64,000 nt of DNA from assembly GCF_000507845.1 (NCBI RefSeq), contig NZ_KI669454.1, positions 968,604 to 1,032,603 on the forward strand. Reading direction: 5' to 3'. Each line of letters begins with the position of its first letter. Within the stretch, counting starts at the first letter, position 1. The DNA comes from Helicobacter macacae MIT 99-5501 (GTDB lineage: Bacteria > Campylobacterota > Campylobacteria > Campylobacterales > Helicobacteraceae). Shown piece after piece: positions 25,901 through 34,000 of the stretch. The notes below the pieces were generated by a model. It was given only the letters and a program-made list of their open reading frames with translations. It had not been told where the DNA came from and made no database searches. A program made the position numbers and the translations under genes.

Positions 25901-26507
25901 ACTTGATTTGTGTGCTAGTATCAGCAAAAAACGCACTAATGAGGGTAAAAAACTCATCTTTTGATTCTTGGGTAAAAAGGTGTTTGTTTAGATTCTCATC
26001 AAAAAGCGTAGTATCATAAATCACTTTTCCAAAAGATAGCAAAATAAACCTACGATAGTTTGTGAGAATGATATTTGGCGAAATCTCTAAATATCGCTTG
26101 ATTTGCTCGCTTTGCGTGTCTAAGTCTTTGTCTATGTCTTTGCACTCGATAAATCCCACAAGGCTATTGTAGCTTAGCTCATCGGCTTTATCGATTTTTT
26201 TATACACATCAAAATCTGGCTTTGCATTGTTTGCAAATTCAGCTTTTGCAAACTCGGTGGCTTGATTTTGCTCTCTATTTGTTTTTTTATCTCCCACTTC
26301 ATCGTTTTTTGGTTGTTTTGATTCTTGGATTTTTGCTTCTTTGCCTTTTGCCTCTTGGATAATAGTATAGCTAGGGCTTGGCTTTAGGGCTTTAAGCAGA
26401 TTTTCTAAAGGTGTGCGAAAGCTAAGCTCTTTTGTAGCGCGTGTCTCATAGAGGGCTTTTATCTCTTGATAGTAGGTTTCTAAAATCTCGTGCTGTGCTT
26501 GGCTCAT
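22992..26507 (-). CDS. Type IIG/ISP-like restriction-modification enzyme with repeat-derived insertion
   Basis: Single-chain DNA adenine methyltransferase and nuclease, 1171 residues. N-terminal PD-(D/E)XK-type nuclease: PDFDVY then GFIECKDI (about residues 95-120). Helical linker, then gamma N6-adenine methylase: GGVFYTPAPVVEMIV, motif I LDFATGTGSFLA (about 415-425), motif IV LGNPPYN (about 535). The C-terminal part (about 640-1171) resembles the ISP-type specificity domain. No SF2 helicase motifs seen. Residues about 655-745 are an in-frame insertion built from dispersed repeats (see 24266-24515) that splits what should be a continuous fold (ICVSIFVRHSDD ... AKVHYF). It sits between lysA and pheA, with 9- and 29-base gaps, so it shares their transcript. 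Recognition sequence not predictable. Confidence 0.88.
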   Translation of the reverse strand: MSQAQHEILETYYQEIKALYETRATKELSFRTPLENLLKALKPSPSYTIIQEAKGKEAKIQESKQPKNDEVGDKKTNREQNQATEFAKAEFANNAKPDFDVYKKIDKADELSYNSLVGFIECKDIDKDLDTQSEQIKRYLEISPNIILTNYRRFILLSFGKVIYDTTLFDENLNKHLFTQESKDEFFTLISAFFADTSTQIKSKAELVKVLSSQSFYLSISLKNAYDEGSSAHSDSTSALFCEFWDKTYDTFKSVQKVDFSELDFCDIISQSIVYGLFVSFVESENIEIDKIDAHSLITLLPSHFKTLHEFIYFSLPNHAIPKRVLYVLDNVKKTLALLDKASMSKFLNLEIEKIAIYLYEDFLKEYDELRSTQKRKQGGVFYTPAPVVEMIVSALDELLISRFGKKQGFLDSEVKVLDFATGTGSFLASVFEKIISKEREAFRNDTIKHKFLRDIYGFEISFVAYIVARLKLGQILKNAGFSDFSDADFCIYLNNTLDLSKNANFTMSMPLLSLDDEWKKARDIKHNKNLLVILGNPPYNVKSSNKGEEILKLLDTYKQGLNETNIQPLDDDYIKFIRFAQWKLLEQRKPSSLFDTSNKGLLGFITNNSYLDGRTHRKMRESLAKSFDEIYILNLHGDSREDENVFDIRVGVCISIFVRHSDDSSLRASKASVAKQGEAEVSLVIHKKEIDCHESASADSRNDEATVIASKTKQSLDCPSPARGDYSLSPSPAEGDKGGGYAKVHYFSTKNNEILRRNNKFALLNDIAQNGLNTIKWQTLTLESPYFWFVPKTFDNVEYKNFWALASDKALGESRAIFEVCNCGTNSRKDNLLIQPSAIKIKEMLNDMQKLERESILQKYHFKETQDWTINKQRENFENPKEQDIIKIAYRPFDTQFIFYPLDKINKIIPRGDSRKEIMQHFLQGKNIGIGFEKGLDSQNVSFISDKMIEGHFIGGRTYIALLYRYDEIVGDKEGKVSKIVKIPNFTKEFSEFAHKHKVLKDKSPEQILAFIYANLFNPHYRTKYLEYLKIGFPRVDFEVSKSKFETFANLGQKLIDLHLMRLPAQEILPNMDFASIDFVGEFSSDMPIDSTQVTKRYENDTIALNKQLSIKGITKEIWQYKIGGYEVLKQWLKYRKNYQASKDELNGFLQTCHAIKASIYLQNELAKIK
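24266..24515. repeat. Palindromic repeat cluster inserted in frame in the restriction-modification gene
   Basis: Three units with the ends GATTGCCACG / CGCAATGACG or their complement: about 24350-24388, 24396-24434 (core GAATCTGC-GCTA-GCAGATTC) and 24481-24514. Also a CCCACCCCCTTTGTCCCCCT block near 24276 with its GGGGAGGGGG arm, closely matched at 45749-45784. A stretch GTGGATTACTAAAGAAACTT at about 24448 recurs at 45509. All is kept open in the gene's frame, adding about 88 residues. Confidence 0.85.
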
Positions 26508-26516
26508 TTGTAGGCT

Positions 26517-28073
26517 TTACTTGGTGGATTTTGTGCTTTTTGGCAGTGTTTTGGTAGATTTTTTGGATTTTTTTATATGGGTAGAGTCTTGGCTAGAATC
26601 CTCACTTGAGAGATTGCCAAAATTTGAGAGATTCTCAAAATCCAAAGTGTGCTCTAAGTTAGATTTTGTTTTTGCGCTAGAATTTACACTAGATTTTGCA
26701 CTTTTTGCAAAATCTTTTAGACATTCTAGCTCGTTTGCCACTAGCTCACTAAATGTTTCTCGCTTCTTTAGCAACACAATTTGTGTTGTGCTGTCTTTTT
26801 GGTAGATTCCCACTTCAGCGGGCTTGGTTCGTGTGTTGTAGTTGCTAGCCATTGAGTAGCCATAAGCCCCCGCATTGCCAAACCCTAATATATCGCCCTG
26901 CTTTAGCTCTCCTAGCTCCACTTCGCGCAAAAATGTATCGCTACTCTCACACACAGGTCCTACGATGTCTGCTTTTGTGCGTTGTTTGTCATTTGATTTG
27001 TTGCTTGATTTATCGCTTGCCTTGCCATAGACTTGCACTTTATGCACGGCGTCATATAGGGCAGGGCGCATCAAATCATTCATACCACTATCGACTATGA
27101 CAAATCGCTTATTTGCTGTGTGCTTCTCATATAGCACTTTTGTAAGTAGCACACCTGCATTGCCTACTATGCGCCGTCCGGGCTCACATATAATCGTAAA
27201 ATCACTTCCTTTAAGCGCGCTAAGTATGGCTTGAGCGTAGTCATACAAAGCGATTTCCTCCTCTTCCTCATACCTTATTCCTAGTCCCCCGCCAATGTCA
27301 AAAAAGCGGATTTCTATTCCAAGTGCTAGCAGAGATTTTGCAAGGTTTGCGATTTTTTGCGCACTTTGAGCGATAGGGGCTAGCTCGCAAATCTGTGAGC
27401 CTATGTGAAAATGTATCCCCACAGGGTCTAAAAACGGCGAATTGTGCGCATAGAGATAAGCCTGCTTAGCACTCTCTATATCAAGCCCAAATTTATTTTC
27501 ACTAAGTCCTGTGGAAATGTATGGGTGGGTTTTGGCATCAATATTTGGATTTACGCGGATAGAGATTCTAACTTTTTTGGGTGATGAGGGGCTAGAATCT
27601 GTTTGGAGCGGACTTTGGTGTGGATTTTGTTGTAAATGCTGCTGTGGATTTTGCGAGCTAGATAGCTTTTTTGCGATTTGCTCAATAGTCTTTAGCTCCG
27701 CGCTAGATTCTACATTTAGAAACAAAATATCTAGCTTTAGTGCCTCCTCTATCTCCTCTGCGCGTTTGCCCACACCTGAAAAGATGATTTTATACTTTGG
27801 GATTCCAGCTAGAAGTGCGCGCTTGACTTCGCCGATAGATACGCAGTCTGCGCCACTACCAAGTCGCGCTAGGGTAGAGAGAATCCCTAGATTTGAGTTT
27901 GCTTTGAGCGCATAGCAAATGAGTGATTTGCGTCCACCAAAGGCTTCTTTGAATGAGAGGAAATTGCGCTCTATGCGTGATAAATCATACACATAAAGCG
28001 GTGTGTCATATTCATTAGCAAGTGCCAAAAAAGTATCTTGTAAAGAAGTGTCTTGTGATAAGTTATCAAACAT
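26517..28073 (-). CDS. lysA: Diaminopimelate decarboxylase
   Basis: PLP enzyme giving lysine from meso-DAP. Start at the ATG 28073 (MFDNLSQ), 5 bases after AAGGA, 518 residues. PLP lysine in CYALKANSNLG (about K58), HIGSQI, the GGGLGIRY phosphate loop, EPGRRIVGNAG, and CESSDTF with the catalytic Cys are all present. Typical LysA is 405-420 residues; the extra comes from a Gln/Pro/Ser insertion near 150-170 (QNPQQHLQQNPHQ) and a Ser/Lys-rich tail of about 80 residues after ELVANELECLKDF. First gene of the lysA-RM-pheA block. Confidence 0.94.
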   Translation of the reverse strand: MFDNLSQDTSLQDTFLALANEYDTPLYVYDLSRIERNFLSFKEAFGGRKSLICYALKANSNLGILSTLARLGSGADCVSIGEVKRALLAGIPKYKIIFSGVGKRAEEIEEALKLDILFLNVESSAELKTIEQIAKKLSSSQNPQQHLQQNPHQSPLQTDSSPSSPKKVRISIRVNPNIDAKTHPYISTGLSENKFGLDIESAKQAYLYAHNSPFLDPVGIHFHIGSQICELAPIAQSAQKIANLAKSLLALGIEIRFFDIGGGLGIRYEEEEEIALYDYAQAILSALKGSDFTIICEPGRRIVGNAGVLLTKVLYEKHTANKRFVIVDSGMNDLMRPALYDAVHKVQVYGKASDKSSNKSNDKQRTKADIVGPVCESSDTFLREVELGELKQGDILGFGNAGAYGYSMASNYNTRTKPAEVGIYQKDSTTQIVLLKKRETFSELVANELECLKDFAKSAKSSVNSSAKTKSNLEHTLDFENLSNFGNLSSEDSSQDSTHIKKSKKSTKTLPKSTKSTK

Positions 28074-28244
28074 AAAAATCCTTAGCAAAATCTATGAAAA
28101 TATCCAAAAAGAGTTTATGCAAAAGTTTGCACAAAAAAGCGCAATTTAACGAAAAATTGGCTAGAATTCTAGCCAAAATTCTAGCAAAAACAAGTTTAAT
28201 GTTTTGCAAAAGCAAGTGCAATCTTTGAAAAAAATGGAAAAGCA

Positions 28245-28643
28245 ATGTTTGAGTTAGTCGCTTCTTTGAGTCTCTTTGTCTTTGTCATCGTTTCAGCTCT
28301 AATCATCGTAGCCAAAGTGTCCAAAAAAACGCCTGTGGTGATAAGGTCAGGCGATGATTTTGCTTATGAGGAAGTCATAACCTATGAAACCATAATGGTT
28401 ACCATAGAGTCTGAGGACAGCACTTTTATTGACTTGCAAGACGCTGTGAAAGAGATGTTTTCCTACTATGATGTGCTAAACCTTAGCAAAACTCAAAAGC
28501 GACTTTTTCTTTTCGCACTTAGCAAGCACCCCAATGTCAAATCTCCCCTTGTCCTCTCCGCACTAAATGAAATGAGCAAGCGAAATCCAGATATGGCAAA
28601 GGACTTGGACTTGAGCGTGAGGCGAGGGCTAGATAGACGCTAG
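28245..28643 (+). CDS. Small membrane-anchored protein upstream of der
   Basis: 132 residues. One N-terminal membrane helix (LVASLSLFVFVIVSALIIVAKV, residues about 4-26) followed by a cytosolic-looking, mostly helical domain (FIDLQDAVKEMFSYYDVLNLSKTQKRLFLFALSKHPN). I do not recognise a named family; it looks like a conserved Campylobacterota hypothetical that precedes the GTPase gene der, with 80 bases between. The ATG has GGAAAAGCA upstream, a weak site. Function unknown. Confidence 0.75.
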   Translation: MFELVASLSLFVFVIVSALIIVAKVSKKTPVVIRSGDDFAYEEVITYETIMVTIESEDSTFIDLQDAVKEMFSYYDVLNLSKTQKRLFLFALSKHPNVKSPLVLSALNEMSKRNPDMAKDLDLSVRRGLDRR

Positions 28644-28723
28644 CTAGATTTTCACACGCAAAGCCACTTCTTTAGCCCACTTCAAAATCCGCATAAAATC
28701 TAAAATCCACACAAATTCCCCAA

Positions 28724-30229
28724 ATGCAATCACTACCCAAAGCACCCAAAATCGCCATAATCGGCAGACCAAATGTAGGCAAATCTTGCCTTTTCAATCG
28801 CTTAGCAAAGCAAAAAATCGCCATTACTTCAGACATTAGCGGGACTACTAGGGATACCAACTACACGCATATCTATCTACTACCAAGCAAGCAAAACAGC
28901 AATGAAGCCACGCAAAGCCCAAAATCCGCACTTCTCATCGACACAGGCGGTATCGAGCAAAAAAGCAAAGATGAGCTGTTTTTGCAAGTGGGAGCAAAAG
29001 CAAAGCAAGCAAGCAAGCAAGCGGACTTGGTGCTGTATGTAGTCGATGGGCAAAATCCACCAAATGATGAGGATAGAGAGATTCTCTATGAGATTTTGCG
29101 ACTAAAAGACAAAAAAAGCCCTTGCTTTTTGGTGGTAAATAAAATCGATAGCGATGCGCAAAATGAGGGAGCTTATGCGTTTTATGAGTTTGGAGTCCAA
29201 GAGGTGTTTTTCATCTCTGTGGCGCACAATCGCGGAATCACCACCTTGCAAAACGCAATGTTTAGCGCACTTTTTGCAAACACAAATGAAGCAATCACAA
29301 ATGATGATGAAGACATACTTGCAGGACTGCAAAAAGATTTAGAAAATCAGCTAGAAAGGGACTTGCAAAATCAGCTAGAAAAAGAATCTAGCAAAGAGAG
29401 TGAATCTAGCCAAAAAAATAGCCAAATAAGAATCGGCATCATCGGGCGCGTAAATGTCGGCAAATCAAGTCTGCTAAACACACTCACCCAAAAAGAGCGA
29501 GCAATAGTAAGCAAAAAAGCAGGGACGACTATCGACCCTGTCGATGAGAGCATAGAGCACAAAGGCAAACTTCTCACTTTCATAGACACCGCAGGAATCC
29601 GCAAAAGAGGCAAAATACAGCAGCTAGAAAAATTTGCACTTGATAGGACAAACAAGATTTTAGCCCAAAGCGACATAGCACTGCTTGTGCTTGATGCGAG
29701 TGAAAGGCTTTGCGAGCTAGATGAGCGCATATTTTCACTTACCCAAAAGCACGCTCTAGGTGTCATCGTGCTATGGAATAAATGGGACATAAAATACGCT
29801 GATTTCAAAACCATAAACGCAGAATTTGAGCGGAAATTTCGCTTCTTAGAATACGCTCCAAAGCTCGCTATCAGTGCCAAAAACAAACGCCACATAAATG
29901 AGCTAAAAGACAAAATCATAGAGATTTATCAAAACTTTAGCCTAAGGATTCCCACTGCCAAGCTAAATGAGACAATCGCCAAAGCTATCCAAAATCACGC
30001 AATCCCAAGCGATAGAGGCAAGCTAGTCAAAATCTATTATGCTACCCAATATGAGAGTGCCCCTCCCCAAATCGCACTCATATCAAACCGCCCAAACAGC
30101 ATTCACTTCAGCTACAAGCGATACTTGATAAACTGCTTAAGAGAGGAGTTTAGCCTTAGTGGCGTGCCACTTATTCTTAGCTTTAGAGACAAAAACGCCA
30201 AGCCACCAAAAGATGATAAAGAGGAATAA
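28724..30229 (+). CDS. der: Ribosome biogenesis GTPase Der (EngA)
   Basis: Essential double GTPase for 50S assembly, 501 residues. First G domain: GRPNVGKSCLF (about 14-24), DTGGIE, NKID. Second G domain: GRVNVGKSSLL (about 240-250), DTAGIRKRGK, NKWD. KH-like C-terminal domain from about 385 (IPTAKLNETIAKAIQ ... KIYYATQYESAPPQIALISNRP). An acidic Gln/Glu/Ser insertion at about 205-235 lengthens the linker. The N-terminus has no clear ribosome binding site. A (AAGC)5 repeat lies at 29003-29022 within G1. Confidence 0.96.
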   Translation: MQSLPKAPKIAIIGRPNVGKSCLFNRLAKQKIAITSDISGTTRDTNYTHIYLLPSKQNSNEATQSPKSALLIDTGGIEQKSKDELFLQVGAKAKQASKQADLVLYVVDGQNPPNDEDREILYEILRLKDKKSPCFLVVNKIDSDAQNEGAYAFYEFGVQEVFFISVAHNRGITTLQNAMFSALFANTNEAITNDDEDILAGLQKDLENQLERDLQNQLEKESSKESESSQKNSQIRIGIIGRVNVGKSSLLNTLTQKERAIVSKKAGTTIDPVDESIEHKGKLLTFIDTAGIRKRGKIQQLEKFALDRTNKILAQSDIALLVLDASERLCELDERIFSLTQKHALGVIVLWNKWDIKYADFKTINAEFERKFRFLEYAPKLAISAKNKRHINELKDKIIEIYQNFSLRIPTAKLNETIAKAIQNHAIPSDRGKLVKIYYATQYESAPPQIALISNRPNSIHFSYKRYLINCLREEFSLSGVPLILSFRDKNAKPPKDDKEE

Positions 30230-30494
30230 TGGTGTCATACTTTTTATTTACTAATCCGTTTATGATAGTTAGTGCTACTTAGGATTTCTGTTTGATATTG
30301 CTATATGCTACAAGTTACTTTTCTTTTCTTTATTCATACTGCCTTGTTTGTTCTCTTACAGAGTTTTCCATTTATTCATTAGATTTTTATTGTCACGCTT
30401 TTCCACATTTTTTATCATTTGTTTTTTTTATTTTTTTTTTTTATATTCTGGGTGGCGTTATGGGGGGCAAAGCCCCCTATCCTTAGCTTTTTAG

Positions 30495-30550
30495 CACGAA
30501 CTAACTCATTTGCGATAGCCTAAAAGCTAGCGTAAATGAGTTAGTTCGTG
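30495..30550. terminator. 20-bp stem-loop, probable bidirectional terminator or repeat
   Basis: CACGAACTAACTCATTTGCG (30495-30514) pairs with 30531-30550 with only one G-T wobble; the 16-base loop holds a further TAGC/GCTA pairing. TTATGCTTTTTTAC follows on the plus strand, so it can terminate transcription from der. The length is unusual for a simple terminator and may mark a mobile palindrome. Confidence 0.6.
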
Positions 30551-30752
30551 TTATGCTTTTTTACCGCGTAAAAAAGCTACCCATAGCCACTTTCCCTCTC
30601 AAAAACCCTAAAAAATTTAAATGCAAAAACCCTAAATTTTTTAAAATGTTTAAAAAATTTTCTCAAAAACTTCTCTAAATTTAAAAGCATTTTTTACATT
30701 TTTTAAAACCCTAAAAACACTACAAATACTTTAATTTTCTTTCACTTTAATT

Positions 30753-30973
30753 CTATTCCTCATATTCATACATTCCGTATTCATCATCTTCTTTTCTTTC
30801 CTCCTCTTTTGTATTGCTTTCATCTGTGTAGATTCTCTCATTTTCCTCCATTTCTGGGTTTTTAGAGTATTTTTTCAATGTATTATCTAGCGATTTAGCA
30901 TTTTCTCTTGGCTTTTGCTTTACTTCTACTTTTCATTAAAGAATCTAGCAAGTGTTTCATTTTTCTTAGACAT
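30753..30973 (-). pseudogene. Frameshifted small acidic protein gene
   Basis: From ATG at 30973 the frame gives MSKKNETLARFFNEK then a stop. If one A is added to the A4 run (plus-strand TTTT 30930-30933) it continues as VEVKQKPRENAKSLDN ... and ends EYGMYEYEE at 30753: 73 residues with a strongly acidic C-terminus, protein-like composition and no internal stop. No clear ribosome binding site. I do not recognise the family. Either a recently broken gene or an assembly error; it is surrounded by repeats. Confidence 0.5.
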
Positions 30974-31051
30974 AGGAATAAAAATATCTTGGACTAATTT
31001 AATGAAAATTATTGTGGATTTTCTCGCAATGACTTGGTTGTAGGCTACTGC

Positions 31052-31344
31052 GATTTTGCTAATGCAAAATCACCCCATCCCCAAATTCCATCGCACTAAG
31101 AGAGAGGGGATTAACTAATGGCAAACACGCTCACTTTAAGGAAAAGTGCTTTTAAAGAGGGGTAAGAGCACCCTCCGCCACAATTTTACGATTTGTAGAT
31201 AGGGGGTTTAAAAAAGCTAAACACCACCACTTTTGGAAAAGTGGATTTAACGGAAAGGATTTAAGAAAAGCAAACTTCGCAGTTTGTAATATTGTCTAGA
31301 ACATTTTTGTCATACTGAAGTTTCGCAAGAAACCGAAGTATCTC
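31052..31344. repeat. Series of short perfect palindromes
   Basis: Perfect or near-perfect hairpins: GATTTTGC-TAAT-GCAAAATC (31052-31071), CACTTT/AAAGTG (31132-31148), CCACTTTT-GG-AAAAGTGG (31227-31244), AAACT/AGTTT (about 31272-31286), and GTCATACTGAAG-TTTC-GCAA-GAAA-CCGAAGTATCTC (31309-31344). The last looks like a dispersed repeat unit with conserved ends and a private core. Confidence 0.6.
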
Positions 31345-31509
31345 AAAAATAGCACGACTAAAAAACTTTTGGATACTTTGTTTGATACGATAAAAATCCC
31401 TAAAAACTCCATTTTCTCTGCAAACCCTAACTTCTTAAAATTTTCCCAAGATTTTTTATGCAAATTTTTGCACAACTATCAAGATTTTCTTAAAAATTTT
31501 TAGATTTTT

Positions 31510-31526
31510 TGGAACTCCTTTTGCTT
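31510..31526 (+). promoter_or_regulatory. Sigma-54 promoter of fliK-flgD-flgE
   Basis: TGGAAC-N5-TTGCTT with the GG (31511-31512) and GC (31523-31524) exactly 12 apart, as required for -24/-12 promoters. It lies 70 bases upstream of the fliK start. Middle flagellar genes in Helicobacter are RpoN/FlgRS dependent, which fits. Confidence 0.8.
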
Positions 31527-31596
31527 CCTTAGTGCTGATTTTCTATGCAAATTTTTAGCGAATTTTGCAAAAGATTTACCAAATAAGGAAGCGCAA

Positions 31597-33975
31597 GTGT
31601 TAGAGCAAGTAAATCATCTCCAATCAGTCAAAAAAGCCCCTTTTGAAGCGGATATTCTCCCAAGTCAAAAGTCTCAAAAGCTATCCCAAAATGGCGCAGA
31701 ATCTGGTGCGCTAGATTTTAAAAACGCACTTCAAAAATCTATCCAAAGCACCAAATCCAAAGATGCCCCTCAAGGCAATGCTAAACCAAAATCCACTAAA
31801 CAAAACGAACTAAATGACACAAAAGCTACCTTGCCAAATGCCCTATCAAGCACCTTATCAAACAAAGCAAACCCACTAGCGCACAAAAACAAAACTTCTA
31901 GCGATGATGAATACTTGCTCCAAAATGCACTACACAAGTCCCAAATATCCCCAAAGGACACGCTAAACACACTAGAAAAAAACCAACATACCAAAAAGCC
32001 TAGCCTAGATTCATCAAAAACCCACACACAAGATTTTGCACAAGATTCTATCACAAGTGATATGTTCCAAAATGCACTGCTAAAAGATAAAATAACCCCT
32101 AAAAACGCTCTAGGCTCTAGCGAAAAATCAAGCGTAGAAAGCACCAAAAAGCACGCAAACGCGCTAAACTCCATAGCCCAAAATTCCACCAAAGCTATCC
32201 ACAGTTTAGAATCTAGCGAGTCTTTAGATGAAGCGTTGCAAGAGCCTACCCAAGCCCTGCAAGACGCACTAGAAAAAAGGGATACTCAAACGCCCAAAAA
32301 AGACCTAAACCAAATGGCGCGAAACAAGAATCAAGAAGAGACTTTCCTATCCAAAATCACACAAAACAAAGTCCAAAACAAAACCAATGAATATGTGGCA
32401 AATAGCGCAGATGAAGCGGGGGAAGCAGGGGAGGCAGGACGAGATGAGCTAAAATCCCTAGCTACACCACCTAGTGTGCAAAATATCCCCACAGCTAGCA
32501 CGCAAAATAGCACAAAAACAAATCCACAAAATCTAGCAAAATCGCTTGAATCTAGCGCGTCAAACTCTGCCCAAACGCCTGCAAACCCGACTTTGCAAAC
32601 TGTGGCTAGCAAGGCAAAAGAGCTAGGACTAAATCCTAGCAACATTAGCTACCAAGAATCCCAAGAAGCAACACCTAGCGCAAAAGTAGATGAAGCAAAT
32701 GCAACAAAAAAAGTAAGCAAAGTAGCTACTCAAGCAAGCCAAGCTAGCGGAGTAAAAACCTACTTTGATGATGATGAAGCGTTGCGCCCTGTGTTTGACA
32801 TACTAGAATCTTTTGATGCAAAAAATGCAGCAAGACGCAGAGCTAGCAACGCAAGTGCTTCTATAAAGTATGTCCAAAATGGCGAGGACAAAATCGCTGT
32901 GATTGAGCGAGGAAAAAGCCTGCCAAAAGCTATTACAGCTTCACGCATAAAAAACGAACGACAAGAAAAAATCTTTGAGCAAATCCAAAAAGATTTGCTC
33001 GCAGGCAAAGAGCTAAATCTAAGCCAAATTGAACGCGAGCTAAGCAAACTTGAAAACGGACTTTTTGATGATAAAACTGAAGCAATAAACCCGCTAAAGC
33101 AAACCCCAAAGGGCATAAAGCCTAGTATCGCCCAAAGCACCCAAGCAAGTGCTAGCATAGCCACAAGTGCTGGACTTAGTGTGGCAAGTGCTCTTTCAAA
33201 AGATTCTAAGGACTCTTCCAAAGATTCTAAAGGATTTGCTAGTAAGGGCACAAAAGAAGCAAAAGAATCAAGCAAAGCAGGCACGCAATCCACACTTGCC
33301 AAAGAGCCAAGCGAACCGCTTAGTAGCACTCAACAAAGACAAGAATCCATACTTGAGCGCAATCTTGCAACACCACAATTTGTCCAAAACGATGAGCAAG
33401 AGGCTTTCAATGAAACTCTACTAGCCCAAAAAGCACAAAAGCAAGAATCAAGCGAGGCAAAAGCGGAATCTAAAAGCGAAGCAAAAACGCTCACAAGCAA
33501 TGCTACTAGCACAAACTCACTGCGAAGCGAAGCACGCACAAACAATATAAACGCAAGAGAAGCCCTTAGCTCTTTTGTCAATCAATTTGAACAAGAGGTT
33601 AAGAAATTTAAGCCACCGATGAGGCAAATCTCTATGGAGCTATCTCCAAAAGAGCTAGGAAATATCGAGCTTACAATCACCCAAAGAGGAAATAGCCTGC
33701 ATATAAGTGTGGTATCAAATCCACAAGCCTTGCAGCTCTTTGCCCAAAATCACGGTGAGCTACGACAAAATCTGCTAAATGCAGGATTTGAGGGAGTGGA
33801 TTTGAGTTTTTCTAGCTCTAATGGACAAAGCGGGCAAAGCGGAGGACAAAACCAAGATAGCGAGCAAAACCAAAAAGGCGAAGCAAATTCGCTAGATTCC
33901 CTAGCGCAAAAGTCCCAAAATAGCGCAGAGGGAGAAATACTCGCTATGGAAATCACACTTCCAAGATACGCCTAA
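31597..33975 (+). CDS. fliK: Flagellar hook-length control protein FliK
   Basis: Secreted molecular ruler that stops hook growth and switches export specificity. 792 residues; start is a GTG at 31597 after AAGGAAG. Most of the chain (1-650) is a Ser/Thr/Gln/Lys/Asn-rich, probably disordered ruler. The C-terminal Flg_hook domain is clear: KPPMRQISMELSPKELGNIELTI (about 667-690) and HISVVSNPQALQLFAQNHGELRQNLLNAGF, with LGxIEL and LR..L spacing of the family. A Gln/Gly/Ser-rich tail follows. First gene of the three-gene hook operon; 25 bases before flgD. Confidence 0.93.
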   Translation: MLEQVNHLQSVKKAPFEADILPSQKSQKLSQNGAESGALDFKNALQKSIQSTKSKDAPQGNAKPKSTKQNELNDTKATLPNALSSTLSNKANPLAHKNKTSSDDEYLLQNALHKSQISPKDTLNTLEKNQHTKKPSLDSSKTHTQDFAQDSITSDMFQNALLKDKITPKNALGSSEKSSVESTKKHANALNSIAQNSTKAIHSLESSESLDEALQEPTQALQDALEKRDTQTPKKDLNQMARNKNQEETFLSKITQNKVQNKTNEYVANSADEAGEAGEAGRDELKSLATPPSVQNIPTASTQNSTKTNPQNLAKSLESSASNSAQTPANPTLQTVASKAKELGLNPSNISYQESQEATPSAKVDEANATKKVSKVATQASQASGVKTYFDDDEALRPVFDILESFDAKNAARRRASNASASIKYVQNGEDKIAVIERGKSLPKAITASRIKNERQEKIFEQIQKDLLAGKELNLSQIERELSKLENGLFDDKTEAINPLKQTPKGIKPSIAQSTQASASIATSAGLSVASALSKDSKDSSKDSKGFASKGTKEAKESSKAGTQSTLAKEPSEPLSSTQQRQESILERNLATPQFVQNDEQEAFNETLLAQKAQKQESSEAKAESKSEAKTLTSNATSTNSLRSEARTNNINAREALSSFVNQFEQEVKKFKPPMRQISMELSPKELGNIELTITQRGNSLHISVVSNPQALQLFAQNHGELRQNLLNAGFEGVDLSFSSSNGQSGQSGGQNQDSEQNQKGEANSLDSLAQKSQNSAEGEILAMEITLPRYA

Positions 33976-34000
33976 AAAGCACAATCTTTAAGGAGTAAAA

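Larger units (their letters stand above)
30230..31596. other. Gene-poor, hairpin-rich region between der and fliK, 1.37 kb
   Basis: No intact gene. Contents in order: T-rich stretch (30410-30450); G6/C5 hairpin at 30463-30477 with an AAA loop; long stem-loop at 30495-30550; A/T-rich DNA with repeated AAACCCTAAA words (30600-30720); a frameshifted small gene (30753-30973, minus); a run of short perfect hairpins (31052-31344); and the fliK sigma-54 promoter (31510-31526). The look is of a scar where mobile or repetitive DNA has decayed. Confidence 0.7.

Noticed and set aside
29003..29022. (AAGC)5 tetranucleotide repeat in der
   Set aside because: It could slip, but Der is essential and the repeat encodes an ordinary helix (AKQASKQAD); not a likely contingency locus.
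30292..30486. 64-codon open frame with Phe/Leu/Tyr-rich translation
   Set aside because: T-rich low-complexity DNA, no ribosome binding site; overlaps the C/G hairpin.
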